Assembly (NCBI GenBank): GCA_963715405.1
Contig: OY970239.1
Location: 1,302,001 to 1,366,000, forward strand
Source: JALZKA01 sp963715405
GTDB lineage: Bacteria; Actinomycetota; Thermoleophilia; Solirubrobacterales; 70-9
Reading direction: 5' to 3'
Length of the DNA stretch: 64,000 bases
Made by a program: the position numbers and the translations under genes. Below the pieces are notes generated by a model. The model had not been told where the DNA came from, did no database searches, and saw nothing but the letters and a program-made list of their open reading frames with translations. Shown in pieces: positions 41,413 to 50,091 of this stretch. The first letter of the stretch is position 1. Every line of letters starts with the position of its first letter.

Positions 41413-41463
41413 TAACCCAGGCTAGGAACGAGAGAGGACGGAATCGCCTCCAGGTTCGCCATC

Positions 41464-41502
41464 GGTCGACGTTAGGCGGATCGTGCGCCCGAAACGTCGA
41501 CC
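41464..41502. repeat. Inverted repeat upstream of recJ
   Basis: GGTCGACGTT (41464-41473) and AACGTCGACC (41493-41502) are perfect inverted copies with a 19-base spacer. The pair sits in the 105-base gap between the small membrane protein gene and recJ. It could be a terminator-like hairpin for the upstream genes or a protein-binding site for recJ control; no T-run is present. Confidence 0.5.
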
Positions 41503-41517
41503 AGGCGCGGAAGTGGC

Positions 41518-41814
41518 TTAGGCCCGGCGGCCGCGCGGCGCTTCGTACGGATCGTCCGCGGGAATGTGACGCGAACCGATCAGGTACAGCACCCCCGCGC
41601 CGATCAGGGTGCCGGGCACGGCGAAGAGAACGGTCTCGATTCCGGTCTCACCGACGCTTTCGCCGATTGCGATCTGCGCTGCCGCGCCGCTGAGCATCGC
41701 ACCGGTGACCGCGCCGAGGAGCGCGCCGACGATGCCGCCCCAGAAGCGGTCGGGAAAGAACACGGTGAAGTGCCAGAGCGCGACGCCGACGGTAAACCAG
41801 ACGAGTACAGCCAT
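41518..41814 (-). CDS. Small membrane protein, conserved position after secDF
   Basis: 98 residues with three likely membrane spans (MAVLVWFTVGVALWHFTVFF, GIVGALLGAVTGAMLSGAAA, VLFAVPGTLIGAGVLYLIG) and a charged end. The middle span is glycine/alanine-rich, as in YqaE/GlsB-like proteins, but no family is firmly recognised. Its ATG overlaps the secDF stop by one base, so it is translated with SecDF. Confidence 0.75.
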   Translation of the reverse strand: MAVLVWFTVGVALWHFTVFFPDRFWGGIVGALLGAVTGAMLSGAAAQIAIGESVGETGIETVLFAVPGTLIGAGVLYLIGSRHIPADDPYEAPRGRRA

Positions 41815-44798
41815 CAGCGTCGTCTCCCGTGCTTCTTGCGGCGCTTCTGGCGCTGGCGCCGCCGCTCGCGCTCTGCGGCGCGCTCGTGTGCGACCGCGGG
41901 GTCGGCTTCCTCGCCGGCACCGCCGGTGCCATCGGTCTCCGCCGCGCCCGGTGCGCCCGTGACTGCCTCCGAGCGCCGGGGCTCGCCACTCGGCAGCGGG
42001 CCCGTCTCGGGCGCGCCCGTCGGCGGTGAAGCGTCCGGGGCGTCCCCAGGAACCTCAGTCGCGACCGGCGGCCCACCACCGATCAGGACCTTTTCGGACC
42101 CCCCGTCGATGCCCTCGCCATGGCCCTCGACCCGCGCGACGACGTTGTCCTCGGGGAAGACGGGCACGTACCCCATCGTCTCCTCGATGTGGTGGCGGCG
42201 GGCGCGGTAGGTCGCTTCGCGCTCCTTCCACTCGGTCAGGACAGGCCCTGCGATGAAGATGGACGAGTACGTACCCGAGGCGATCCCGACCATCATCGCG
42301 AAGGCGAACCCGCGAAGCGTTTCGTCGCCGAAGACGAGGAGCATGCTCACCAGGAAGACGGTCGAGAGGCCGGTGATGAGCGAACGGGTGAGAACCTCGG
42401 ACATCGAGCGGTTCACGATCTGGGTGAACGCGGCGCGCGGCATTCGTGGCACGTTCTCGCGGATCCGGTCGAACACGATGATCGTGTCGTACATCGAGTA
42501 GCCCAAGATGGTGAGGAACGCGGCGACGGTGGCGCTCGTCACCTCCTGACCCGTCAAGGCATAGATCCCGCCGGTGATGAGGATGTCGTGGGCGAGCGCG
42601 ATCAGGACGGGCACCGCGTACTTCGCCTCGAACCGGATCGCGACGTATACCGAGATCACGAGCAACGAGAGGATCAGCGCGTAGACAGCGTTCTCGGCGA
42701 CCTGCTGACCGAATGTAGGCCCAACTGACTCGTTCTGAAAGCCCTGCTCTCCGCCTTCGAGGCCGAAAGCGTCCGTAAGGATCCCCTGAATTCCCGGCGC
42801 CTGGTCGGTCGGGATCTTGCCCTGAAGCTGAATCACGTTCTGGCCGAAGTCCTCGTTCTCGATCAGCTGGATCTCAGCATTCTCGGCGCCGTCGATGTCA
42901 GCGTCCGTGAGCGCGCTGCGTACGTCGTCGGCGCCCACTTCCTCGCCGAGGGCGGCGGTAATCCTCGTGCCCGACTCGAAGTCGATGCCCAGGTTGAGCT
43001 GCTGGGTCGAGAACGCGATAGCGCCGACCACGAGGATCGCGCCCGAGGCCGAGAAGAAGTACTTCGAGAGGCCGGTGAAGTCGAACTTCCACTCCATGCG
43101 CCGCTCGCCACCTCCGAGGAGCTTGCCGGAGCGAAGCATGGGAGAGCGGCCGAGGATGGCGAGAAACGCCTGCGTGAAGAGGACGGCCGTGAACAGCGAG
43201 ACGATCGTGCCGATGCCGAGGGTGAACGCAAAGCCCTTCACGCCGGCATCCGCCAGGACGAAGAGGATGAAAGCCGTGATCAGCGTGATCACGTTGGCGT
43301 CGATGATCGTCGCGATTCCCTTGCGATAGCCCTGCCCGATCGCCGAGAGCGTGGAGCGGCCGAGCCGCAACTCCTCCTTGATCCGCTCGAAGATGACGAT
43401 GTTCGAGTCGGCCGCGACGCCGATCGTGAGAATCAATCCGGCGATGCCCGGCAGGGTCACCGTGATCGGGATGATCTTGATCATCGCAAGGTAGAAAAGG
43501 GCGTAGACGGCGAGCCCCATCGCCGCTACCAGGCCGAGGAATCGGTAGTAGGCGAGGAGGAAGAGCACGACGAGCGCGAGGCCCGCAAGGGCCGCGAGGA
43601 TGGCCCCGTCCAGGGCGTCCTGGCCCAAGGTCGCCGAGACAGTGGATTGGTTGATCAGCGCTAGCTCGACCGGCAGAGCGCCGATCCGCAGGAACTCGGC
43701 CAGATCCTGCGCTTCGGTGATCGAGAAGTTGCCCGAGATCTGGGCGCCCGTGTCGCCCGGGATGCCGGCCGGGTTCTCCTTGAAGTTGATGATCGGGCGC
43801 GAGACGATCTCGCCGTCGAGGACCACCGCGAACGAACCCGAGATGCTGGCTGCGTCCTCGACCGAGATCGACGCGCTTTGCGCGCCCGCGGCTTCGAGCC
43901 CGCGCTGGGCGATTCGCTCGGTGACCTCGCCGAAGGCTTCCTTGCCCTTGTCGGTGAAGTCGAAGGTGACGTTCGGTTGCTGGAACTGGTCGAAGTCCTG
44001 CTTCGGGTTGCGGATGTCGTCACCGGTCAGCTCGGGACGGTCCCGGAGGAGGAAGTAGCCGCGGACCCCGGTGTCGCTCTCGTCCGCTTCGGTCGCAGGA
44101 TCGTCAGGCGGTGCCTCCTCGCGAAGGACGACGTAGCCCTGGGGGACTTCTTCGATGACGGTGCCCTCCGGCTGCTCTCCTCCGTACTGGAGATAGAGGT
44201 CCGATTCCTGGGTCACTGGCCCGGCTATGGCCTCGAGCGTGTTCTCGTCGAAGAGGTAGAACTGGCCATCGTGCGTGCAGAGCGGGTCGCCGTTCTTCTC
44301 GAAGCACTCGGGCTCTTCCTTCTGCGCCGCGAGCACAGCGTCGTATAGGCGGTTGAACGGCCGCTCTGCCGCGTTGGGAAGATCCGGGTTCTGCGGGATG
44401 ACGTTGCCCGGCTCACGACCGTCAGGGCCCTCGTCGTCCGGCGCCGAGAAGTCATAGAACGAAAGCTGCGAGGTCTCCCCCACCTGGTCGATCGCGTCCT
44501 GTGCGTTCTGGACCTCGGGCAGGCTGACCGAGATCTGGGTCGCTCCGACGCGTGAGATCTCGGGCTCGGAGACGCCAAGGGCATCGACGCGCTCGCGGAT
44601 CAGGTCGACCGAGCGATTGACATCGTCGACGTTGATGCTCTGGTTGCCTTGCGTGCCGCGGGCTTCGTAGACGAGCTCCGTGCCGCCTGCGAGGTCGATG
44701 CCCTGGCGGGTCGGCTTGGAAGTCACGACGTACGCCGACGCGACGATCAGCGCGAGCACAAGGCCGAGCACGATCAGGCTGCGCCTGCGAGAACCCAT
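41814..44798 (-). CDS. secDF: Fused protein-export membrane protein SecDF
   Basis: SecD and SecF use proton flow to pull exported proteins across the membrane. Here both are one protein of 994 residues. The SecD half has KPTRQGIDLAGGTELVYEAR, a large periplasmic P1 domain with inserted acidic loops (about residues 130-230), and IAGLILTIGVAADSNIVIFE. The SecF half starts at about 570 with LNLGIDFESGTRITAALGEE and ends with TILGYSMYDTIIVFDRIREN and NRSMSEVLTRSLITGLSTVF. A Pro/Gly/Glu-rich, then strongly basic tail (RRRQRQKRRKKHGRRR) follows. Fusion is found in several lineages; most actinobacteria I know have separate genes. Confidence 0.95.
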   Translation of the reverse strand: MGSRRRSLIVLGLVLALIVASAYVVTSKPTRQGIDLAGGTELVYEARGTQGNQSINVDDVNRSVDLIRERVDALGVSEPEISRVGATQISVSLPEVQNAQDAIDQVGETSQLSFYDFSAPDDEGPDGREPGNVIPQNPDLPNAAERPFNRLYDAVLAAQKEEPECFEKNGDPLCTHDGQFYLFDENTLEAIAGPVTQESDLYLQYGGEQPEGTVIEEVPQGYVVLREEAPPDDPATEADESDTGVRGYFLLRDRPELTGDDIRNPKQDFDQFQQPNVTFDFTDKGKEAFGEVTERIAQRGLEAAGAQSASISVEDAASISGSFAVVLDGEIVSRPIINFKENPAGIPGDTGAQISGNFSITEAQDLAEFLRIGALPVELALINQSTVSATLGQDALDGAILAALAGLALVVLFLLAYYRFLGLVAAMGLAVYALFYLAMIKIIPITVTLPGIAGLILTIGVAADSNIVIFERIKEELRLGRSTLSAIGQGYRKGIATIIDANVITLITAFILFVLADAGVKGFAFTLGIGTIVSLFTAVLFTQAFLAILGRSPMLRSGKLLGGGERRMEWKFDFTGLSKYFFSASGAILVVGAIAFSTQQLNLGIDFESGTRITAALGEEVGADDVRSALTDADIDGAENAEIQLIENEDFGQNVIQLQGKIPTDQAPGIQGILTDAFGLEGGEQGFQNESVGPTFGQQVAENAVYALILSLLVISVYVAIRFEAKYAVPVLIALAHDILITGGIYALTGQEVTSATVAAFLTILGYSMYDTIIVFDRIRENVPRMPRAAFTQIVNRSMSEVLTRSLITGLSTVFLVSMLLVFGDETLRGFAFAMMVGIASGTYSSIFIAGPVLTEWKEREATYRARRHHIEETMGYVPVFPEDNVVARVEGHGEGIDGGSEKVLIGGGPPVATEVPGDAPDASPPTGAPETGPLPSGEPRRSEAVTGAPGAAETDGTGGAGEEADPAVAHERAAERERRRQRQKRRKKHGRRR

Positions 44799-44849
44799 CG
44801 TCAGACCAGCCCTGCGGGGCTAGATGTGCCCGAACCCATGCCGGAAAAC

Positions 44850-45332
44850 CTACTCAGGGGTCAGGACCAGCAAAAGGCCGCCGTCGTCGTCGTAAGCAGG
44901 GAAGACATCCGCGACGGCCTCAGCGGGGAGGTCGCCCTCCGCGTTCACCTGCACCCGCTTACCCAAGGACCTGACGCCCCACTCGAGCGTGGTGCCGATC
45001 GGATCTGACTCGCCGTTCTCGGATGGCGGTGCCTCGGGAACGTCGCCTGTGCCCTTCCACTCGAGCCCCAGGACGTCACGCACCGGCCGCCCGATCACGT
45101 CCTCGTCTTTCAGGCCCGTGAGCTCGAAGCCGCCCCGCCCCACGTCGAGGACCTTGCCGTCCTTGTCGCAAGTGAAGAAAGCCGCGTCAGGGGCCGGGTA
45201 ATAGTCGTCGAGGAGCTCGAAGATGAACCCGGCGCCGCACTTCTCACAGCTCTTCGGCCGGTTCGAGAAACCGGCCGTTCGCGAGTTCGAGAGCTCACGA
45301 TTGCCGCAGTTGGGACAAATGAAGAACGGCAC
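44850..45332 (-). CDS. Zinc-ribbon plus PAS-like domain protein
   Basis: 160 residues. The N-terminus is a four-cysteine ribbon (FFICPNCGNRELSNSR ... PKSCEKCGAGFIFELL). A PAS-like segment follows (PDAAFFTCDKDGKVLDVGRG, GFELTGLKDEDVIGRPVRDV), then a region that may bind ligand (VRSLGKRVQVNAEGDLPAEA). No output domain is present. It occupies the place between ruvB and secD where yajC is found in many bacteria. It has no membrane helix, so it is not YajC. Function unknown; redox or ligand sensing is a guess. Confidence 0.75.
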   Translation of the reverse strand: MPFFICPNCGNRELSNSRTAGFSNRPKSCEKCGAGFIFELLDDYYPAPDAAFFTCDKDGKVLDVGRGGFELTGLKDEDVIGRPVRDVLGLEWKGTGDVPEAPPSENGESDPIGTTLEWGVRSLGKRVQVNAEGDLPAEAVADVFPAYDDDGGLLLVLTPE

Positions 45333-45371
45333 GCGGGAAGCGTAGCGAGCAAAGCCGCTTGAGCCCGCCGG

Positions 45372-46472
45372 TCAGAAGAGCGTCGCGGCGCCCTCAGGGA
45401 CCGCCAGCCCCATGTGCTCGTAACCGCGCTCCGTGAGGACTCGGCCGCGCGGCGTGCGCTTGATGAGCCCCTGCTGAATGAGATAGGGCTCATACACGCC
45501 CTCGATGGTGTCGGTCTCCTCGTCGATCGCGTCCGCGAGGGTCGTGAGGCCCACCGGGCCTCCCGTGAACTTGACGGCGATCGTCTCGAGGATCACGCGA
45601 TCGTGGCGATCGAGTCCCGCCTCGTCGACGTCGAGGAGGCCGAGCGCCTCTGTGGCGATCTCCTCGGTGACGACGCCCGTGCCGCGCACCTCGGCGAAGT
45701 CGCGCACCCTCCGAAGGAGGCGGTTGGCGACGCGCGGCGTGCCGCGTGAGCGCGATGCGATCGCCTCCTCTCCACCGGCCTCGATCTCAACGTCCAGGAT
45801 CCCTGCCGAGCGAAGGACGATCACGGCGAGATCGTCGGGCCCGTAATGCTCAAGCCGGTGAGAGACGCCGAAGCGGTCGTGAAGCGGCTTCGACAGGAGC
45901 CCCGCGCGGGTCGTGGCGCCGACCAGCGTGAACGGCGGCAGGTCGAGCGTCACCGTCCGAGCGCCTGCGCCCTGCCCCAGCACTACGGGCAGGCGGCGGT
46001 CCTCCATCGCCGGATAGAGCGTCTCCTCGATCGCCGGGTTGAGACGGTGGATCTCGTCGATGAAGAAGACGGCGCCGGGTTCAAGCGCAGTGAGGAAGGC
46101 GGCGACGTCGGCCTTCCGCTCGAGCGCGGGTGCGGCGGTATGAACGAGTCCCGAGCCGAGCTCGGCGGCGATGATGTGGGCGAGCGAGGTCTTGCCGAGG
46201 CCCGGCGGGCCCGAGAGCAACACGTGGTCGAGCGGCTCGCCGCGACGGCGGGCAGCCTCGATGAAGACTTCGAGCTGGTCGGTTACTGCCTCCTGCGCGA
46301 CGAAATCCGCGAGTCGCGGCGGGCGGAGCGAGCGGTCGAGCTCCTCGTCTCCTTCGGCGACCCGCGCTTCGGCCATCGGCTCGGCGGCTGGATCCAGCCG
46401 CCGCACCTTCATCTCAGACGCAGCGTGGATCGAGGGATCGGGCACGATGCCGGGGCTGCGCTCCGCGTCCAT
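45372..46472 (-). CDS. ruvB: Holliday junction branch-migration helicase RuvB
   Basis: 366 residues. RuvB is the AAA+ motor of the RuvABC resolvasome. Walker A is in HVLLSGPPGLGKTSLAHIIA, Walker B in AVFFIDEIHRLNPAIEETLY, and the family motif RPPRLADFVAQEAVTDQLEV precedes them. GATTRAGLLSKPLHDRFGVS and the C-terminal winged helix (EPYLIQQGLIKRTPRGRVLT) complete it. The N-terminal 45 residues are an extra, poorly conserved extension. The start overlaps the ruvA stop by one base. Confidence 0.96.
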   Translation of the reverse strand: MDAERSPGIVPDPSIHAASEMKVRRLDPAAEPMAEARVAEGDEELDRSLRPPRLADFVAQEAVTDQLEVFIEAARRRGEPLDHVLLSGPPGLGKTSLAHIIAAELGSGLVHTAAPALERKADVAAFLTALEPGAVFFIDEIHRLNPAIEETLYPAMEDRRLPVVLGQGAGARTVTLDLPPFTLVGATTRAGLLSKPLHDRFGVSHRLEHYGPDDLAVIVLRSAGILDVEIEAGGEEAIASRSRGTPRVANRLLRRVRDFAEVRGTGVVTEEIATEALGLLDVDEAGLDRHDRVILETIAVKFTGGPVGLTTLADAIDEETDTIEGVYEPYLIQQGLIKRTPRGRVLTERGYEHMGLAVPEGAATLF

Positions 46473-47068
46473 CAGCCGCTCCTCGTGGCTTCGGAGGCGC
46501 GGCGAAGGGCGATCGAGATCAGCTCCTCCGGCTCTTCTGCGTCGGCGCCGTCGAGGAGGCGCTCAGCCTCCATCAGCGTGTAGCCGAGCCCGACCAGTCC
46601 ATCCCGAGCGAGGAGCCGCGGCTCGTCGCCGCCTGCGGGCGATGCGGCGGGTGCGTTTTCGAGTTCGCCTGCGACCTTCTCGCGAAGCTCGACAATGACC
46701 CGCTCGGCGGTGCGCTTTCCCACTCCGGGCACTGCCTGAAAGCGCTTTGCGTCACCGAGCGCGATGGCTTTCAACAGCTCGCGCGGCGTGCCGCCGGACA
46801 GGATCGCCATCGCGACCTTGGGCCCCACGCCCGAAACGGAGTTGAGGTGGAGGAAGAGGTCGCGCTCCTCTTCGGTGGCAAAGCCGAGGAGCTGCATCGC
46901 GTCGTCGCGGACGACGAGGTGAGCGTGAAGCGTCGCCTGCTTGCCGGTGGCGGGCACCGACTTGAGCGTCTCCGCGGAGACCGACAAGCGGTATCCGACG
47001 CCACCGGTGTCGATGACGACGTGGTCGGCTCGCCGCAGGAGTACCTCCCCCCTGACCGAGGCGATCAC
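46472..47068 (-). CDS. ruvA: Holliday junction-binding protein RuvA
   Basis: 198 residues from a GTG that overlaps the ruvC stop (GTGA). It begins MIASVRGEVLLRRADHVVID (OB fold) and continues with the helix-hairpin-helix regions LFLHLNSVSGVGPKVAMAIL and FQAVPGVGKRTAERVIVELR and a C-terminal RuvB-binding domain (ARDGLVGLGYTLMEAERLLD). RuvA holds the four-way junction while RuvB moves it. Confidence 0.95.
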   Translation of the reverse strand: MIASVRGEVLLRRADHVVIDTGGVGYRLSVSAETLKSVPATGKQATLHAHLVVRDDAMQLLGFATEEERDLFLHLNSVSGVGPKVAMAILSGGTPRELLKAIALGDAKRFQAVPGVGKRTAERVIVELREKVAGELENAPAASPAGGDEPRLLARDGLVGLGYTLMEAERLLDGADAEEPEELISIALRRASEATRSG

Positions 47069-47586
47069 GCCAGCGCCTTCATTCGATCGCCGGCGCGCTG
47101 GCTTGCGTCGTGGCGGGCGATGTGTCCCGCGTGGCAGATCGCGACCGCGAGGGCGTCGGCGGCGTGGTCCGACGCTGGAGCCGCCGGAAGCCCGAGAAGG
47201 GCCCCCACCATTTGCTGAACTTGATCCTTTGCGGCGGCGCCCGAGCCGCAGACGGCCATCTTCACCGCCTGGGGCGTGTAGTCGAAGCATTCGAGGCCGC
47301 GCTCGGCCGCCGCGAGCATCGCGACCCCGCGTGCCTGCCCCACGGCGAGCGCCGAGCGGACGTTCTTGCCGAAGTAGAGGTCTTCGAGCCCGACCGAGAC
47401 CGGCTCGTGCCAGTCCATGAGCTCACGAAGCGCTGCGTGAATCCTGCTGAGGCGCTGTTCCGGCGCTTGGTCAGACGGCGTCTCGATGACCCCGCCATCG
47501 ATCGCGCTCATGCTCGAGCCGGCTACGCGAACGACGCCGAAGCCCGTGTTCGCAACGCCGGGATCAATTCCCATGACAACCACCAT
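47065..47586 (-). CDS. ruvC: Holliday junction resolvase RuvC
   Basis: 173 residues. The RNase-H-fold nuclease has catalytic acids in VMGIDPGVANTGFGVVRV, SVGLEDLYFGKNVRSALAVG and PASDHAADALAVAICHAG, and the DNA-binding FDYTPQAVKMAVCGSGAAAK. It cuts Holliday junctions to finish recombination. It begins the ruvC-ruvA-ruvB run, 77 bases after yebC. Confidence 0.96.
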   Translation of the reverse strand: MVVVMGIDPGVANTGFGVVRVAGSSMSAIDGGVIETPSDQAPEQRLSRIHAALRELMDWHEPVSVGLEDLYFGKNVRSALAVGQARGVAMLAAAERGLECFDYTPQAVKMAVCGSGAAAKDQVQQMVGALLGLPAAPASDHAADALAVAICHAGHIARHDASQRAGDRMKALA

Positions 47587-47663
47587 CCGTACCTATTCTG
47601 GCCCCAGCCGCGGATGCCTCCCGCAGAGGCCGCTCTGGGCACAAAAAGCGCCGCGGCCGAGAC

Positions 47664-48419
47664 CTACGCTGCGGCTTCCGCCTCTTCCAGGAGCTCGGCG
47701 GAGATGTCGAAGTTCGAGTGAACCTCGTCGACGTCGTCGTGGTCGTCCAGCGCGTCGATCAGGCGGATGAGACGCCTCGCTTCCGCGGGGTCGGCGACCT
47801 CGATGAGGTTCTGGGGCTCCATCGCGAGCTCGGACGACTCGATCTCCACGCCTGAGCCGGTCAGAGCTTCGCGAACCGATGTGAGGCTCTGCGGCTCGCA
47901 GGTGATCTTGAGCGTGTCGTCATCGACCACCACGTCCTCTGCTCCCGCATCGATCGCCGCGATCACATCGTCCTCTCCGTAGCGCGAGCCGTCTAGAAGG
48001 ACTACGCCCTTCTTTTCGAACTGCCAGGCCACGGACCCGGGTTCGCCGAGGTTGCCCCCGTGACGGTCGAACGCATGGCGCACCTCCGAACCGGTGCGGT
48101 TGCGGTTGTCGGTAAGCGCCTCCACCAGGAGCGCGGTTCCCGCTGGGCCGTAACCCTCGTAGAGGACGCGCTCGATCGCGCCCCCGTCTCCCTCACCCGT
48201 ACCGCGGTCGATCGCGCGTTGGATGTTGTCCTTGGGCATCGAGTAGCTCTTCGCCTTCTCGACTGCCGCAGCGAGGGTGTGGTTTCCGGCCGGGTCGCCT
48301 CCGCCTTCCCGCGCGGCAACGGTGATCGCCCTTGCAAGCTTGGTGAAGAGCTTGCCGCGCTTGGCGTCGGTCGCAGCCTTCTTGTGCTTGATCGACGCCC
48401 ACTTGGAGTGACCTGCCAT
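47664..48419 (-). CDS. yebC: YebC/PmpR-family regulatory protein
   Basis: 251 residues, starting MAGHSKWASIKHKKAATDAK with the family's KRGKLFTKLARAITVAAREG. It continues with YSMPKDNIQRAIDRGTGEGD, YEGYGPAGTALLVEALTDNR and GNLGEPGSVAWQFEKKGVVL. The family includes transcription regulators and, as more recently shown for some members, translation factors that relieve ribosome stalling at prolines. Position upstream of ruvC is conserved in Actinobacteria. Confidence 0.95.
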   Translation of the reverse strand: MAGHSKWASIKHKKAATDAKRGKLFTKLARAITVAAREGGGDPAGNHTLAAAVEKAKSYSMPKDNIQRAIDRGTGEGDGGAIERVLYEGYGPAGTALLVEALTDNRNRTGSEVRHAFDRHGGNLGEPGSVAWQFEKKGVVLLDGSRYGEDDVIAAIDAGAEDVVVDDDTLKITCEPQSLTSVREALTGSGVEIESSELAMEPQNLIEVADPAEARRLIRLIDALDDHDDVDEVHSNFDISAELLEEAEAAA

Positions 48420-48521
48420 CCGCCGGATTCTACGGGCGAAAAATGCCGCAACTTCACGCCAGGTCGAGTGTTCGGACCATTGAAGAGCAGGGTTTGAAGG
48501 AACGGGGATGCCAGTGGCGAT

Positions 48522-48547
48522 CGCGGTGGGCTTGGGAGCCCACCGCG
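48522..48547 (-). terminator. Strong GC hairpin downstream of the LVIVD gene
   Basis: CGCGGTGGGCT (48522-48532) pairs perfectly with AGCCCACCGCG (48537-48547) around a TGGG loop. It lies 17 bases past the LVIVD gene stop. There is no T-run, a common state for actinobacterial terminators. Confidence 0.6.
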
Positions 48548-48563
48548 ACTCGCTACGCGCGCG

Positions 48564-50051
48564 CTAGGGCAGGACCTGCGTCTGCGGGTTGAACGTGCGA
48601 CCGAGGCTGCGGACGTTGTTCGCGCCAAGTCCTGTGCCGGCCTTGAAGATGCCGACGCCGTAGCCCGAAGAGTTCTCGTTCGTATAGACCCTGTTCCTGA
48701 ACCAGTAGCCGGACCAGATGTCGGGATTCACTCCGTCGGTCTGTTGGAGGTAGAAGCCCTTCTCGACCGGGGCCGATGGATCGGAGAAGTCCACGACGGA
48801 GAGGCCGCCCGAGTAGTAGGGCGAGACGGCCACGTAGCGGTCGGGGTCCTTCATCGGAAGGATCGAGTAGTTGTGGGTCGTGCAGCGGAAGCGTTCCGCC
48901 TCCGCCGGGCTGTCGACGGGCGGCACTCGCGGGAGGGAGTAGCTGCCCTCGAGCGTCGGGTTCTCGCGGTCGGTGATGTCGTAGAACCACATCGCACCCA
49001 CCGGGCTCGACTGGTCGGTCGAGCAGCCACCGCCGCCCGCGGCGCCGGCGTGCTCGTCGCCGATCACCGCGTACTTCCCGTCCCACGTGAGCGCCGCCGA
49101 ATGGTCGAGCTCGATCAAGGGGTTCTGCTCAACGGAGAGGGCCTCGGGCTTTGCGGGGTCTGAGATGTCGGCGATCACGAAGGCGCCAAGGCAGGCGAAT
49201 GCGGCGAGATCCTTGGACGGAAGGACGCCGGCGTCGTGGCAGCCCACCGTGTCGGGAGTCGCGCCGAGCGGTGGGATGATGTCGGTGACGCCCTCGTTGC
49301 GAGCCTTCGAGGGATCACCGGTGGGGAACGAAACGATTGAAATCTCGCCCTCGGGATGCGAGAGCTCCGTGCACACGTCGGCATCGGTGAGCGGGTAGGA
49401 CTGGACGTAGATGTAGGAGCGCTGAGCGCCGGGAACGAGCGTCTGGGTGTGTGAGCCACACTCGGTCTCGATGAAGCCGACCTGCTTGGGCCTCCTGGGA
49501 TTCGCGATCTTGACGATCCGCAGGCCCTCCTTGCCAAGCGAGGAGTTCGATTCGTTCGTCCCAGTGTTGTTGCAGGTCTTCGAGTCCTTGTCGTTCGAGC
49601 CTGGCGAGTCCACCGAGACGAACGCGTACTTGCCCGAGACGATCACGTCGCCCTGAGCTGCGGGGCAGTTGTGAAAGCCGACTTGGCGCAGTGAGTTCTG
49701 GGTGCGCTTGAAGAGGCCGATTCCCTCGTATGCGCCGGCGATCAGGAGCCGTCCCCTGAACGCGAGATCCGAGCCCTCCGCGACCTGGTTCTTCTTGATC
49801 ACCACCGGGTCCTGGTCGAGACGGCGGAAGCCGGGGGACTTCAGGTCCTCGCTCCCGCCCGCCTGGGTGATCGGCGCGGTCTCTTGCGAGCCCGGAATGG
49901 CAAGGGGCGTCGTGAGCGCGGAGCCGAGCCCGGCGCCGTAGCTGAATTCAGCCGTGCCGTAGGTGTCGTGATCTGCTGCAGCCGGCGCGGCAGCGACAAG
50001 CGCAAGGCAAAGCGCAATCAGCGGTGCTACCGACGCCCGGGCGATCCCCAT
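48564..50051 (-). CDS. Secreted LVIVD-repeat beta-propeller-like protein
   Basis: 495 residues. A signal peptide (SVAPLIALCLALVAAAPAAA) precedes repeats of the LVIVD type, each with a beta strand followed by a turn containing Asp-Pro or Asn-Pro: LLIAGAYEGIGLFKR, LRIVKIANPRRPKQVGFIET, FVIADISDPAKPEALSV, AMWFYDITDRENPTLEGSYS, LSVVDFSDPSAPVEKGFYLQ. Such repeats probably fold as a propeller outside the cell; the ligand is unknown. The ATG at 50051 starts the signal peptide. Cysteines occur in pairs, fitting an exported protein with disulfides. Confidence 0.88.
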   Translation of the reverse strand: MGIARASVAPLIALCLALVAAAPAAADHDTYGTAEFSYGAGLGSALTTPLAIPGSQETAPITQAGGSEDLKSPGFRRLDQDPVVIKKNQVAEGSDLAFRGRLLIAGAYEGIGLFKRTQNSLRQVGFHNCPAAQGDVIVSGKYAFVSVDSPGSNDKDSKTCNNTGTNESNSSLGKEGLRIVKIANPRRPKQVGFIETECGSHTQTLVPGAQRSYIYVQSYPLTDADVCTELSHPEGEISIVSFPTGDPSKARNEGVTDIIPPLGATPDTVGCHDAGVLPSKDLAAFACLGAFVIADISDPAKPEALSVEQNPLIELDHSAALTWDGKYAVIGDEHAGAAGGGGCSTDQSSPVGAMWFYDITDRENPTLEGSYSLPRVPPVDSPAEAERFRCTTHNYSILPMKDPDRYVAVSPYYSGGLSVVDFSDPSAPVEKGFYLQQTDGVNPDIWSGYWFRNRVYTNENSSGYGVGIFKAGTGLGANNVRSLGRTFNPQTQVLP

Positions 50052-50091
50052 CGCCCTCGTCTTCCCTCCCGCGGGCCAAGGGAAACATGGT

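Noticed and set aside
39412..41415. 667-codon open frame antisense to recJ
   Set aside because: Mirror of the RecJ coding sequence; the sense strand carries all DHH motifs.
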